From CAKSNH01 sp964422725 (GTDB taxonomy: Bacteria; Bacillota; Clostridia; UBA1381), in assembly GCA_964422725.1 (NCBI GenBank), contig CAYRCC010000029.1, positions 1 to 25,002 on the forward strand: a stretch of 25,002 nt of DNA. The letters are read 5' to 3'. Numbering within the stretch: the first letter of the stretch is position 1; each line of letters begins with the position of its first letter. Position numbers and translations under genes: made by a program. Positions 1 to 7,656 of the stretch are shown in pieces. Below the pieces are notes generated by a model, which saw nothing but the letters and a program-made list of their open reading frames with translations, was not told the DNA's origin and did no database searches.

Positions 1-83
1 CTGTCTTTAATATATTTAATTGCTGTTTCCGTATCACGAACACTAAGTGATGACGCATATCCCGAAGGCAATAACAAAGCCAT
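1..83 (-). CDS. asnA: Aspartate-ammonia ligase (AsnA), N-terminal fragment cut by the window edge
   Basis: Only the first 27 codons are present; the gene continues beyond position 1. The peptide begins MALLLPSGYASSLSVRD and continues ETAIKYIKD, which matches the N-terminus of Firmicute AsnA (IP-x-GY-x-x-x-L-x-VxET-x-AIKxIKD), the cytoplasmic ATP-dependent enzyme making asparagine from aspartate and ammonia. The ATG at 83 is preferred over an in-frame ATG at 116 because it gives the family N-terminus and has an AAAGGG ribosome binding site nine bases upstream. It has its own promoter. Identification rests on a short conserved segment, so it is good but not certain. Confidence 0.78.
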   Translation of the reverse strand, partial: MALLLPSGYASSLSVRDTETAIKYIKD

Positions 84-150
84 TAAGCTCAACCCTTTCC
101 GTGACAGAATTAACATTTCATATTCTGTCTTAAAATTTTCCTATTCTTAT

Positions 151-179
151 ATTAAACCACATTATTGCGATTTTGTCTA
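151..179 (-). promoter_or_regulatory. Sigma-A-type promoter of asnA
   Basis: On the minus strand TAGACA (-35) and TTTAAT (-10) are separated by 17 bases. The transcript would start near 144, leaving a leader of about 60 bases. That leader contains an 8-bp hairpin (GACAGAAT at 122-129 pairing with ATTCTGTC at 103-110) just before the ribosome binding site. The leader is too short for a T-box. Confidence 0.6.
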
Positions 180-276
180 TACTTTTTGCTCAATTAATTT
201 TGAAATTAATTCTGAAAATCTTATTTTCCGCACCGCACCCGTCAGGTGCAAACACCTCAAATGCCGTTTTGATTTA

Positions 277-444
277 TCACTCATCCAAAGTGATATTGTC
301 AAGCGTAGCTCTGAAATTTCTTTTTATACTTTCTATATATTCCTGTCTTAATTCTTGCTGTTCTTTTTTTTCTTTCGGAGTGAGTTCTCCCTCGCGCGCT
401 TTCTTTGCAAGAATATTTATTCTTTCGATTTTCGATTTTTCCAA
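277..444 (-). CDS. UPF0291 (DUF896, YnzC-like) small protein, TTG start
   Basis: A 55-residue cytoplasmic protein. It opens with (M)EKSKIERINILAKKAREG, continues with LTPKEKKEQQELRQEYIES, and ends in KRNFRATLDNITLDE. This is the DUF896 pattern: two N-terminal helices with I-x-RIN-x-LA-x-KA-x-x-G, then L-T-x-x-E-x-x-EQ-x-x-LRQEY, then a helix with F-x-x-x-L. In Bacillus subtilis the homologue YnzC is a small helical protein of unknown role. No ATG fits; TTG at 444 lies eight bases after an AAGGAAG ribosome binding site, so TTG is the start. Acidic and basic residues alternate as expected for the charged family. It precedes asnA on the same strand but asnA has its own promoter. Confidence 0.88.
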   Translation of the reverse strand: MEKSKIERINILAKKAREGELTPKEKKEQQELRQEYIESIKRNFRATLDNITLDE

Positions 445-485
445 ATTAAATACTTCCTTTCAATTATAATTCAATGTTCATATCT

Positions 486-514
486 ATTTTACATTAAAAT
501 TTGCAAAATTGCAA
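486..514 (-). promoter_or_regulatory. Promoter of the UPF0291 gene
   Basis: Minus-strand TTGCAA (-35), 17-base spacer, TAAAAT (-10). The hexamer TTGCAA recurs in and around the -35 (three close copies between about 500 and 520), giving an AT-rich block that could hold a regulator. A second possible -35 (TTGACC) lies further upstream near 568-573. Confidence 0.5.
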
Positions 515-663
515 TTGCAATTCAACCCTTACCCTAATAATTTTATCCGAAACGCTTTATTTATCGGTCAAGTTTCCAAAACATTGTGTCCGGCATAATA
601 TATTATTGCAAAAGAAAATCATCAAAACTCTTTTGTCAGTATTTTTGAAAGGTGGGGTTTTTA

Positions 664-780
664 ATGAATGACTGCTGCAATAACTGCGGATTTGACCTGA
701 ATATGGTTATCTGGGTACTCGTTATCATCATTATTGTTACGTGCTGCGGCGGCAACGGCTGTTCAAACAGCTGCTGCTGA
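664..780 (+). CDS. 38-residue Cys-rich single-pass membrane peptide
   Basis: Too short for most gene callers. The peptide has three parts: a Cys/Asn-rich N-terminus (MNDCCNNCGFDLN), a hydrophobic stretch (MVIWVLVIIIIVT) long enough to enter or span a membrane, and a Cys/Gly/Asn-rich tail (CCGGNGCSNSCC). Eight cysteines are present in 38 residues. AAAGGTGGGG lies just upstream of the ATG and a strong terminator follows the stop, so this is a real transcription unit. Similar tiny CC/GN-rich peptides with a WI/V-rich hydrophobic core are common in Clostridia, sometimes annotated as high-cysteine chorion-like or YjcZ-like sporulation proteins. I infer a membrane or spore-coat role without proof; metal binding is an alternative given the ATPase next door. 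Confidence 0.72.
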   Translation: MNDCCNNCGFDLNMVIWVLVIIIIVTCCGGNGCSNSCC

Positions 781-850
781 TGCGCATAAGCACAACCAAT
801 ACTTACATCTAACATTAAACAAACATACCATACATCGCAACCAACCCTGA

Positions 851-884
851 CAGACTGCACGAAATTCGTGCAGTCTGTTTTGTA
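851..884 (+). terminator. Rho-independent terminator after the Cys-rich peptide gene
   Basis: A perfect dyad (CAGACTGCACGAA and its complement around one central base, 851-877) is followed by TTTTGT. It separates the peptide gene from the ATPase promoter. Confidence 0.85.
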
Positions 885-919
885 TGCATAAACAAATTTA
901 TATTTTTATAAAAAATGTA

Positions 920-948
920 TTGACAAATGCCCGAGTGCATATTATAAT
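920..948 (+). promoter_or_regulatory. Consensus sigma-A promoter of the metal ATPase
   Basis: TTGACA and TATAAT, both perfect, are separated by exactly 17 bases. The predicted start is near 955, inside the palindrome that follows, so repression by a DNA-binding protein at the start site is expected. Confidence 0.85.
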
Positions 949-953
949 TCTAT

Positions 954-973
954 ATATGAACAATTATTCATAT
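954..973 (+). promoter_or_regulatory. ArsR/SmtB-type metal-sensor operator
   Basis: ATATGAACAATTATTCATAT is a perfect inverted repeat (ATATGAA, 6 bases, TTCATAT) covering the expected transcription start. The core TGAA-N6-TTCA matches the known operators of SmtB, CzrA and CadC metal sensors. No ArsR-family gene is in the window, so the repressor would act from elsewhere. The direct sequence signal is strong; the identity of the regulator is inferred. Confidence 0.72.
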
Positions 974-1004
974 GTTCATTAAATACTTTAAAGGAGCGAT
1001 TACT

Positions 1005-2966
1005 ATGTCAATGCACGAACATAACCACGAACATAATCATAACCAAAATCACGAACATAACCACGAACACGAGCAATGCGAAAATCACTGCTGCGGCTGC
1101 TGTCACTCACACTGCGGACACAGCGAAAGCGAAACAAAACGTCTGTACATTCGTATTTTAATCGGCGCGGTCCTGTTTGCGCTGTCTTTCACTGTTCCTG
1201 TTCCGTACAAAAACATAATTTCCGTCGCCGCATACCTTGTATTGGGTTTTGATATTTTGCAGTCGTCATTTAAAAACCTTATACACGGAGAAATATTTGA
1301 CGAAACTTTTCTTATGTCAATCGCGGCACTCGGTGCCATTGCCATCGGAGAGTATACCGAGGCGGCGGCAGTTACGCTTTTTTACCAAGCAGGTGAAATT
1401 CTGCAAACGAAAGCGTCCTCCAAATCAAAAAAATCCATATCCGCGCTTATGGATATACGTCCCGACTATGCAAATCTGCAAAAAGACGGCGGTATAACAG
1501 TCGTATCACCTGACAAAGTCAAAGTCGGTGATATTATAGTAGTTAAAACCGGCGAAAAAATTCCGCTCGACGGCGAAATTATCGACGGCAGTGCCGCACT
1601 GGATATGTCCTCACTTTCGGGGGAATCACTTCCGGTAAGTGTCGGTACGGGTGACAGCGTACTCAGCGGCAGTATAAACACAAACGGACTCTTAACAATC
1701 CGCACAACAAAAACCTTCTCCGACTCCACCGCCTCGCGTATACTCGAATTAATCGAAAATTCAACCGGCAAGAAAACTCATACCGAAAGATTTATTACGC
1801 GTTTTGCAAAAGTATATACACCGGTTGTGGTAGCCGCCGCCGCATTGCTGGCGTTTATACCGCCTATATTTGTCGGAAACCTTTCCGAATGGATATACCG
1901 CGCGTTGGTTTTTCTTGTTGTTTCGTGTCCGTGTGCATTGGTTATATCCGTACCGCTCGGCTTTTTCTGCGGCATAGGCAGTGCCTCGCAGTCGGGAATA
2001 CTAATCAAGGGCAGCAGTTACCTTGAAGCACTTTCAAAATTGAACACCGTCGTTTTCGACAAAACAGGCACTCTTACCGAAGGTAAGTTTTCGCTAAACC
2101 GAATATCCGCAAATATTGACGAAAACGAATTTTTAAAAATTGCCGCACATACAGAATATTTTTCACAGCACCCACTTGCAGAGGTTGTGAAAAACGCATA
2201 CGACGGCAGTATAAATCCGGAAATAATTACAAATTACACAGAATTGGCAGGATACGGAATTGAGGTTTTCATAGACGGAGTAAAAACCATAGCCGGAAAC
2301 CGCCGCTTAATGTCGCTTTACAATATAGACGTGCCGACAGATACGGACAATAAAAGCATAATTTATTTTGCGCGCGGCAACGAATATATCGGCTGTATTG
2401 AAATTTCCGACACAATTAAGTCCGACAGCAAATATACGGTCACAACTTTAAAAAATCAAGGTATAAATGTTGTTATGCTTACAGGCGACAAAAAATCCGC
2501 CGCCGAAAGGGATGCAGGCGTGTTGGGTATATCGAAAACATTTTCCGAGCTTTTGCCGGCTGATAAAGTCAGCAAAACCGAAGAACTTTTAAGCAATATT
2601 AAAAGTCCTAAAACGCTGGCATTTGTCGGCGACGGTATAAACGATGCTCCCGTACTTGCGCTTGCCGACGTGGGTATTGCTATGGGCGCACTGGGAAGTG
2701 ATGCCGCAATAGAGGCATCCGATGTGGTTCTTATGAACGACGAGCCGTCAAAAATCCTCAAAGCATCGGCTATCGCCAAACGCACTATGTTCACCGTTAA
2801 GTTTAACATAGTTTTTGCACTTGCCGCAAAAATTATAATTATGGGACTGTCATTGTTTGGCTATTCGTCAATGTGGCTTGCAATTTTCGGTGATGTCGGC
2901 GTTGCACTGCTTACCGTACTCAATTCAACACTTATCTGTTTCGGCGGCAATAAAGTGCGGCAATAA
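1005..2966 (+). CDS. P1B-type heavy-metal ATPase (Zn/Cd class) with a His/Cys-rich N-terminus
   Basis: A 653-residue membrane pump that exports divalent soft metals using ATP. Visible marks: the membrane metal site CPC at residues 308-310 in SCPCALVISVP (P1B-2 type), the phosphorylated Asp352 in DKTGTLTEG, the HP motif in SQHPLAEVV, the TGES-like SGES loop, the hinge GDGINDAP near residue 542, and the K in TM7 and DVG in TM8 typical of Zn/Cd pumps. The usual ferredoxin-like CxxC metal-binding domain is absent; instead the first 45 residues are mainly His, Asn, Glu and Cys (HEHNH repeats, then CENHCCGCCHSHCGH). The ATG at 1005 follows AAAGGAG; an upstream in-frame ATG at 972 lies in the operator and lacks a ribosome site. 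Transcribed alone from the metal-regulated promoter. Zn2+ or Cd2+ is most likely; Co2+ cannot be excluded. Confidence 0.93.
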   Translation: MSMHEHNHEHNHNQNHEHNHEHEQCENHCCGCCHSHCGHSESETKRLYIRILIGAVLFALSFTVPVPYKNIISVAAYLVLGFDILQSSFKNLIHGEIFDETFLMSIAALGAIAIGEYTEAAAVTLFYQAGEILQTKASSKSKKSISALMDIRPDYANLQKDGGITVVSPDKVKVGDIIVVKTGEKIPLDGEIIDGSAALDMSSLSGESLPVSVGTGDSVLSGSINTNGLLTIRTTKTFSDSTASRILELIENSTGKKTHTERFITRFAKVYTPVVVAAAALLAFIPPIFVGNLSEWIYRALVFLVVSCPCALVISVPLGFFCGIGSASQSGILIKGSSYLEALSKLNTVVFDKTGTLTEGKFSLNRISANIDENEFLKIAAHTEYFSQHPLAEVVKNAYDGSINPEIITNYTELAGYGIEVFIDGVKTIAGNRRLMSLYNIDVPTDTDNKSIIYFARGNEYIGCIEISDTIKSDSKYTVTTLKNQGINVVMLTGDKKSAAERDAGVLGISKTFSELLPADKVSKTEELLSNIKSPKTLAFVGDGINDAPVLALADVGIAMGALGSDAAIEASDVVLMNDEPSKILKASAIAKRTMFTVKFNIVFALAAKIIIMGLSLFGYSSMWLAIFGDVGVALLTVLNSTLICFGGNKVRQ

Positions 2967-2982
2967 AATTCAGTTGTATTGC

Positions 2983-3020
2983 AAAGGCAGACAAACTCGT
3001 TTTTGAATTTGTCTGCCTTT
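2983..3020. terminator. Bidirectional terminator between the ATPase and the ECF cluster
   Basis: AAAGGCAGACAAA pairs with TTTGTCTGCCTTT around a short loop, so either strand reads a GC stem flanked by A and T runs. It serves both converging transcripts. Confidence 0.85.
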
Positions 3021-3028
3021 TATTGATT

Positions 3029-3700
3029 CTATACTATATTATATTTCGTTTTTATACGCTCGAAAATCGCTCCGACAGGATATTTGAGTGCAATCAAAAA
3101 TACTGCGTTTTCCGCCGCATACTTTGCCGTATACGGCAGTGAGCCTGTGGCATACACAATATACTGTCCCCAATTGAAACCGCCGTTCATCGACACTACC
3201 GACCACAAATCCACTATAACCGAATAAAGAGCCGCACCGATAACACCGTAAACAACCAACAGCACTATATTGTTAAGCCACCCTTTTTCCGCCATAACAC
3301 CGGCAAAAAATCCTACAATTCCCCACGCAAACATCTGTATCGGTGTCCACGGCCCTTGTCCCAAAAACATATTGGATACCACCGCCGACAGCGCACCCAC
3401 CAAAAATCCGGATTCTGCGCCGAATCCGACAGCCGTAATTATTATAACAGCCGTCGTCGGTTTAAAAGCCGGTATTGCTCTTGTCGCCGCCACAACCGCC
3501 GTCATAACGGCTATTATTATCATTTTTGCCGTACCCGTTCTGCCTTTTTCAAAATTCACAAAAAACGGTATACACGCCAACACCGCAACCAGCAATGAAA
3601 TAAGGTTATATCTTTCATCACGAAACGCTGTAACGCCAAGCAAAACCAGTGCCGGTGCCAACAGCAAAATCAACAAATAGCTTATGACTTTTTTATTCAT
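3029..3700 (-). CDS. ECF transporter substrate-binding S component
   Basis: A 223-residue very hydrophobic protein with about six membrane segments, the substrate-specific subunit of an energy-coupling-factor vitamin importer. The middle carries FGAESGFLVGALSAVVSN and then GPWTPIQMFAWGIVGFFAG; the latter resembles S components found next to dedicated T and ATPase subunits in Clostridia, some predicted to take corrinoid-related substrates. The start at 3700 follows GGAG and overlaps the stop of the ATPase gene by one base (TAATG), which implies translational coupling; an in-frame start 24 bases upstream has no ribosome site. It is the last gene of the cluster and ends at the bidirectional terminator. 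The substrate is not readable from the sequence and no vitamin riboswitch is seen. Confidence 0.85.
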   Translation of the reverse strand: MNKKVISYLLILLLAPALVLLGVTAFRDERYNLISLLVAVLACIPFFVNFEKGRTGTAKMIIIAVMTAVVAATRAIPAFKPTTAVIIITAVGFGAESGFLVGALSAVVSNMFLGQGPWTPIQMFAWGIVGFFAGVMAEKGWLNNIVLLVVYGVIGAALYSVIVDLWSVVSMNGGFNWGQYIVYATGSLPYTAKYAAENAVFLIALKYPVGAIFERIKTKYNIV

Positions 3701-5367
3701 TATTTCACTCCGTTTTCCCTGCATAAACGCACAACATCACCGCACAGCACCGTATTTTCGTACATATGTCTGGATATTCTGCTTGCAGCAGTCGTATAAA
3801 AATTATTATTTGAAAAAAATACATTCGGCACATCTGCCGACATAATCTCACCGTCAAAAAGCATTGCGCATCTGTCCGCAAACTCTGCCGCAAATTCCAC
3901 ATCGTGTGTAACCGCAACTACGGTAATCCCGTCTGCGCTCAGAGTTTTCAAAAGTTTTCCCAGTTTCTGTTTTGAATACGCATCAATCCCCTTTGTAGGC
4001 TCGTCTAAAAGCAAAATTTTAGGATTCAGCAAAAGTATCTTTGCCAAGGCCGCTTTCTGCATTTGACCGCCGCTCAAATCGTACGGGTGTTTTTTTAGCA
4101 GTTCTTTTATCTGCATTTTTTCGCACATATCCAAAATATGCTTTTGTGCATCGGCTTTATCATATCCAAGCATTTCGGCAAGCTCCGAAAAATCCTCCCA
4201 AAGACTATTTTTCAAAAACACTTCCTGCGGATTCTGTGCAAGCAAGGCTATGTTACCGCGATACAGCTCACCCGATTTATATTTTTCTATCTTTTTACCG
4301 TTTATCTTCACAACTCCGCGCCAAGCGTGTTTTTGTCCCGCAATCACCTTCAAAACAGTGCTTTTCCCTGCACCGTTTCCGCCCAATATACCCATTATTT
4401 CACCTTTGAATATATCCAGCTCAACATCGCGCAATATATCCTGCCCGTTCCGCTCATACCTGAACCATACATTTTTCAGACTCACCGCAACATCTTTTTT
4501 ACACTCACCGCGTTTACAGTCAATCCGCTTGATATCATCTTTAAAATTGCGGCTCAAATACTCTCTGCCCTCCTTAACCGTCATCGGACATTTCTCACCT
4601 GCACCCAATTCGTTGTATATTCTTACACTGCATGGAAGTCCATACACCAATTCGGGAGCACATTTACCGGCGCTCGCGCCAACTTCTTTCGGATCTGCAT
4701 ACATAACCGCCCTACCCTTACTCATTACAAGCACCCTGTCCGCAATCGGAAACACCTCTTCAAGCCGATGTTCTGCCAATATGACAGTAAGCGCAAATTC
4801 GTTGTTCAGCCTTTTCAGGGTCGCCGTAAAATCAGCTGCCGCAATCGGGTCAAGCTGACTTGTCGGTTCGTCCAATATCAGCACTTTCGGCTGCATAACC
4901 ATAACCGATGCCAAATTCAACAGCTGTTTCTGTCCGCCCGACAGCTCGTCGGTGCCGCGGCGAAACCAACCTTCAATACCGAAATAATCTGCCATCTCCG
5001 CTACACGTCTGCGTATATCCGCTTGCGGTACACCCAGATTTTCAAGTCCGAACGCCATCTCGTGCCACACTTTATCCGTCACAATCTGCATTTGAGGATT
5101 TTGCATTACATATCCTATCTCACTTGCCGATGTCCTTTGGCTTATTTGAGTCATATCCGCACCGTTATACAAAATTTCACCGCTAAGTTCTCCCGTCGGT
5201 GCTATCTCGCGTTTCAAAAGTCGAAGCAGCGTAGTTTTACCGCAGCCGGATTCACCGCACACAACTACAAAATCCCCGTATTTTATATCAAGCGTAATAC
5301 TGTTCAGCGCGAAATCTTCCGATGACGGATATTTAAAGCTCAAATTTTTGATACTGATATCTTCCAT
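3700..5367 (-). CDS. ECF transporter double ATPase (two fused ABC domains)
   Basis: A 555-residue cytoplasmic ATPase made of two ABC domains in one chain, replacing the usual EcfA1/EcfA2 pair. First half: Walker A GESGCGKTT near residue 40, signature LSGGQKQ, Walker B VLILDEPTSQLDP, switch His in AEHR. Second half: Walker A GGNGAGKST, signature LSGGQMQK, Walker B ILLLDEPTKGIDA, VTHD. Both halves keep their catalytic Glu and His, so both sites look active. The ATG at 5367 follows GGAGAG; 26 residues read in frame upstream lie in the T gene and are not expected to be translated. It overlaps the T gene by 28 bases and the S gene by one, so the three subunits form one coupled operon. Confidence 0.92.
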   Translation of the reverse strand: MEDISIKNLSFKYPSSEDFALNSITLDIKYGDFVVVCGESGCGKTTLLRLLKREIAPTGELSGEILYNGADMTQISQRTSASEIGYVMQNPQMQIVTDKVWHEMAFGLENLGVPQADIRRRVAEMADYFGIEGWFRRGTDELSGGQKQLLNLASVMVMQPKVLILDEPTSQLDPIAAADFTATLKRLNNEFALTVILAEHRLEEVFPIADRVLVMSKGRAVMYADPKEVGASAGKCAPELVYGLPCSVRIYNELGAGEKCPMTVKEGREYLSRNFKDDIKRIDCKRGECKKDVAVSLKNVWFRYERNGQDILRDVELDIFKGEIMGILGGNGAGKSTVLKVIAGQKHAWRGVVKINGKKIEKYKSGELYRGNIALLAQNPQEVFLKNSLWEDFSELAEMLGYDKADAQKHILDMCEKMQIKELLKKHPYDLSGGQMQKAALAKILLLNPKILLLDEPTKGIDAYSKQKLGKLLKTLSADGITVVAVTHDVEFAAEFADRCAMLFDGEIMSADVPNVFFSNNNFYTTAASRISRHMYENTVLCGDVVRLCRENGVK

Positions 5368-6221
5368 TTTATACTCTCCGCAATTTCCGTTATAAACGGC
5401 AGTAAGGTTAAACTGCCGGTCAAAGCATAGCTTACAATTGTCCAAGCCGACACAGCACCGCTTTTTATAACGGGATAATACTCAAAATCCAATTTCCCGA
5501 CTGCCGCCGCCGCAAGCACAACCCCTGCCGCTCCCATTATAAACATCAGCACAGCAAAATCACGCAGAGTAAATTTGAAAAGTGAAAAATGAGTCCTGTT
5601 TTCCAGTCCGTATCCGCGCGCATTCATTGAATCTGCCGTATCAACAGCATTTTCAAGCGACCACGTAAGCATTATCGTAAAAATTCTTATGCCGTTTTTT
5701 GCTTTATCGTACGGTTTGCCCGACGTGTAGAGTCCGAATGTTTTCTGAGTATGTGCAATTTTTATAATCTGCTTTTTGAATGTCGGCACAAATCTCAGTG
5801 CCATAGACAGAATAAGTGACAGCTTAGGCATAATCGAACCGAAAACATACATAAACTTATCACTTGTCACAACTATATTATAGCACTTAAACCAATATAT
5901 TATTGCAAAAATCATCGTACTTGATGCGATTCCGTATAAAAATGCTTCCTTTGTTATTTCCAGTTTTCCAAGCACAAAAATCACCGTATCGCCGTTTCGG
6001 TTAAACAACGGATTAATCAGCACCAACAGTGCAAACAGTGCCGCATAAAATCCAAGCTCCGGCAAAAAAGCGTTCCTATCCGATATAACCGCCGCATAAA
6101 ACAGTGCCGACAACGCCGATAACGCCAGTATTATCGGATTCATCGTAAACATTGTAACCCCAATTACCGACACAAAATATACTACCAAAACTATAGGATT
6201 ATAAGTCAAATACGCACTCAT
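5340..6221 (-). CDS. ECF transporter transmembrane T component
   Basis: A 293-residue integral membrane protein (CbiQ/EcfT family), the scaffold linking the S component to the ATPases. Several hydrophobic segments fill the first two thirds and the last 60 residues. The coupling-helix signature is visible as SMNARGYGLENRTHF (the conserved A-R-G contact with the ATPase). The ATG at 6221 (MSAYLTYNPIVLVVYF) follows GGAAGGGA; 21 codons upstream in the same frame have no ribosome site. It starts 75 bases after mnmE stops, with no terminator in the gap, so it may be cotranscribed with the nrdR-mnmE cluster or have a weak promoter there. Confidence 0.9.
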   Translation of the reverse strand: MSAYLTYNPIVLVVYFVSVIGVTMFTMNPIILALSALSALFYAAVISDRNAFLPELGFYAALFALLVLINPLFNRNGDTVIFVLGKLEITKEAFLYGIASSTMIFAIIYWFKCYNIVVTSDKFMYVFGSIMPKLSLILSMALRFVPTFKKQIIKIAHTQKTFGLYTSGKPYDKAKNGIRIFTIMLTWSLENAVDTADSMNARGYGLENRTHFSLFKFTLRDFAVLMFIMGAAGVVLAAAAVGKLDFEYYPVIKSGAVSAWTIVSYALTGSLTLLPFITEIAESIKWKISVSKI

Positions 6222-6296
6222 ATTAAAATCCCTTCCGCACCAATAACATATTTGAGGAAGTATCGTAAAGATATCCGAAATCATTTTTGCATAAAT

Positions 6297-7655
6297 TTAC
6301 TTTCCTACACAGAAATTATGAAATATTGCATCTACAATATCCTCAGATACGGTCGCACCTACAATTTCGCCCAAAAGCTCTATTGCCTCGTTAATATCAA
6401 TCGACACAATATCACTCGGCATTCCGCCCTCAATTGCACAAACCGCTCTTTTCAACGCCTCTTTTGCCTTAATCAGCGCCGACTTATGGCGCATATTTGT
6501 AATCACAGCACCGCTGTTTTTTGTAAGCTCCCCAAGGCGGTAAATTTCGCTTATACGTTCGGCAAGCTTTTCCAGTCCCTCGTTTTTCTCCGCGCTGATT
6601 TGTATAACATCGTCCGCCTCCACATAACCGTCATAAAAATTATTGCCTATATCTGTTTTATTTATAAGTACAATTCGTTTTTTACCTTGAGTTTCCTTTA
6701 AAAGTTCACTGTCAATTTCTTCAAAATCACTTGCCGCATCCAGCATAACTATTACCAAATCAGCTTGCTCTATGCACTTTTTCGACTTTTCGACTCCGAT
6801 TTTCTCCACAACATCATCAGTTGCTCTGATACCTGCCGTATCAAGCAGCCTGAGCGGTACGCCGTTCAGGTTTACATATTCCTCGATAACATCGCGCGTT
6901 GTGCCGGCAATATCCGTAACGATTGCCCTTTCCTCAGCCGCAAGCACATTCAAAAGCGACGATTTTCCGACATTCGGCTTTCCGACAATCGCAGTCAAAA
7001 CACCGTCCTTTATTATTCTTCCGCTGTCTGCCGTACTTAAAAGCTTTTCTATATTCTCAGCACACTGTGCCGACACTGCTTTTATATCATCAATTGTAAC
7101 ATCTTCCAAATCCTCGTCAGGATAATCTATTATAACCTGCATAGCCGCAGCCAGCTCAACCAGTCTTTCACGAACTCCGTTTATCCGCTCCGACAACGCT
7201 CCGCCCAGCTGTGACACGGCATTTCGCATCATAAGTTCATTTTCCGAATTGATAATATCAATAACAGCTTCTGCCTGTGACAAATCTATTCTGCCGTTCA
7301 AAAATGCACGTTTGGTAAACTCTCCGGGTGCAGCCGGATATGCGCCGGCTGCAATCACAATATCAAGCACACGACGCGACGCGACAACGCCGCCGTGCGT
7401 ACTTATTTCCACAACGTCCTCGCGCGTAAACGTACGCGGTGCACGCATAACCGACACCAATACTTCATCGGCTTTATCACCGTTTGCATCAATTATAAAT
7501 CCGTAATGTATAGTGTGACTTTCCGCTTCTTCAAGCCTGCCTTTACCTTTAAATACTTTATCGGCTATTTTGACTGCCTCCGCACCGCTGATACGAATGA
7601 CAGCTATCGCTCCGACACCCGACGGTGTTGCCACCGCCGCAATAGTTCTTTCCAT
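6297..7655 (-). CDS. mnmE: tRNA uridine-5-carboxymethylaminomethyl modification GTPase MnmE
   Basis: A 452-residue GTPase that, with MnmG, modifies U34 of tRNAs reading NNA/NNG codons. The N-terminal folate-binding domain starts MERTIAAVATPSGVGAIAVI with the STHGG element and the GEFTKRAFLNGRIDLSQAEA segment. The G domain is inserted in the helical domain: GKPNVGKSS (P loop), TDIAGTTRD (switch I), DTAG, and NKTD. The C-terminus ends FCVGK, the family's C-[IVL]-GK motif whose Cys is needed for modification. The length is normal. The ATG at 7655 lies one base after the stop of the PHP gene and has AAGGGGA upstream. Usually mnmE pairs with mnmG, which is not in the window. Confidence 0.97.
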   Translation of the reverse strand: MERTIAAVATPSGVGAIAVIRISGAEAVKIADKVFKGKGRLEEAESHTIHYGFIIDANGDKADEVLVSVMRAPRTFTREDVVEISTHGGVVASRRVLDIVIAAGAYPAAPGEFTKRAFLNGRIDLSQAEAVIDIINSENELMMRNAVSQLGGALSERINGVRERLVELAAAMQVIIDYPDEDLEDVTIDDIKAVSAQCAENIEKLLSTADSGRIIKDGVLTAIVGKPNVGKSSLLNVLAAEERAIVTDIAGTTRDVIEEYVNLNGVPLRLLDTAGIRATDDVVEKIGVEKSKKCIEQADLVIVMLDAASDFEEIDSELLKETQGKKRIVLINKTDIGNNFYDGYVEADDVIQISAEKNEGLEKLAERISEIYRLGELTKNSGAVITNMRHKSALIKAKEALKRAVCAIEGGMPSDIVSIDINEAIELLGEIVGATVSEDIVDAIFHNFCVGK

Positions 7656-7656
7656 A

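Noticed and set aside
84..276. T-box or amino-acid riboswitch upstream of asnA
   Set aside because: The leader after the predicted promoter is only about 60 bases and lacks the T-box consensus; only a simple 8-bp hairpin is present.
173..537. Plus-strand reading frames of 98 and 60 codons
   Set aside because: They are antisense to the UPF0291 gene and its promoter, have low-complexity hydrophobic composition and no ribosome site; the minus-strand gene explains the coding signal.
636..860. Minus-strand 74-codon reading frame over the Cys-rich peptide
   Set aside because: It is antisense to a gene with a good ribosome site and terminator and ends across the terminator stem; no family resemblance.
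4138..5325. Long plus-strand frame of 395 codons opposite the double ATPase
   Set aside because: It is a shadow of a strongly conserved ABC gene; its translation is rich in Phe, His, Arg and Cys without domains.
3700..6300. Cobalamin or thiamine riboswitch controlling the ECF genes
   Set aside because: There is no room: the genes overlap or are separated by only 75 bases, and no consensus is visible.
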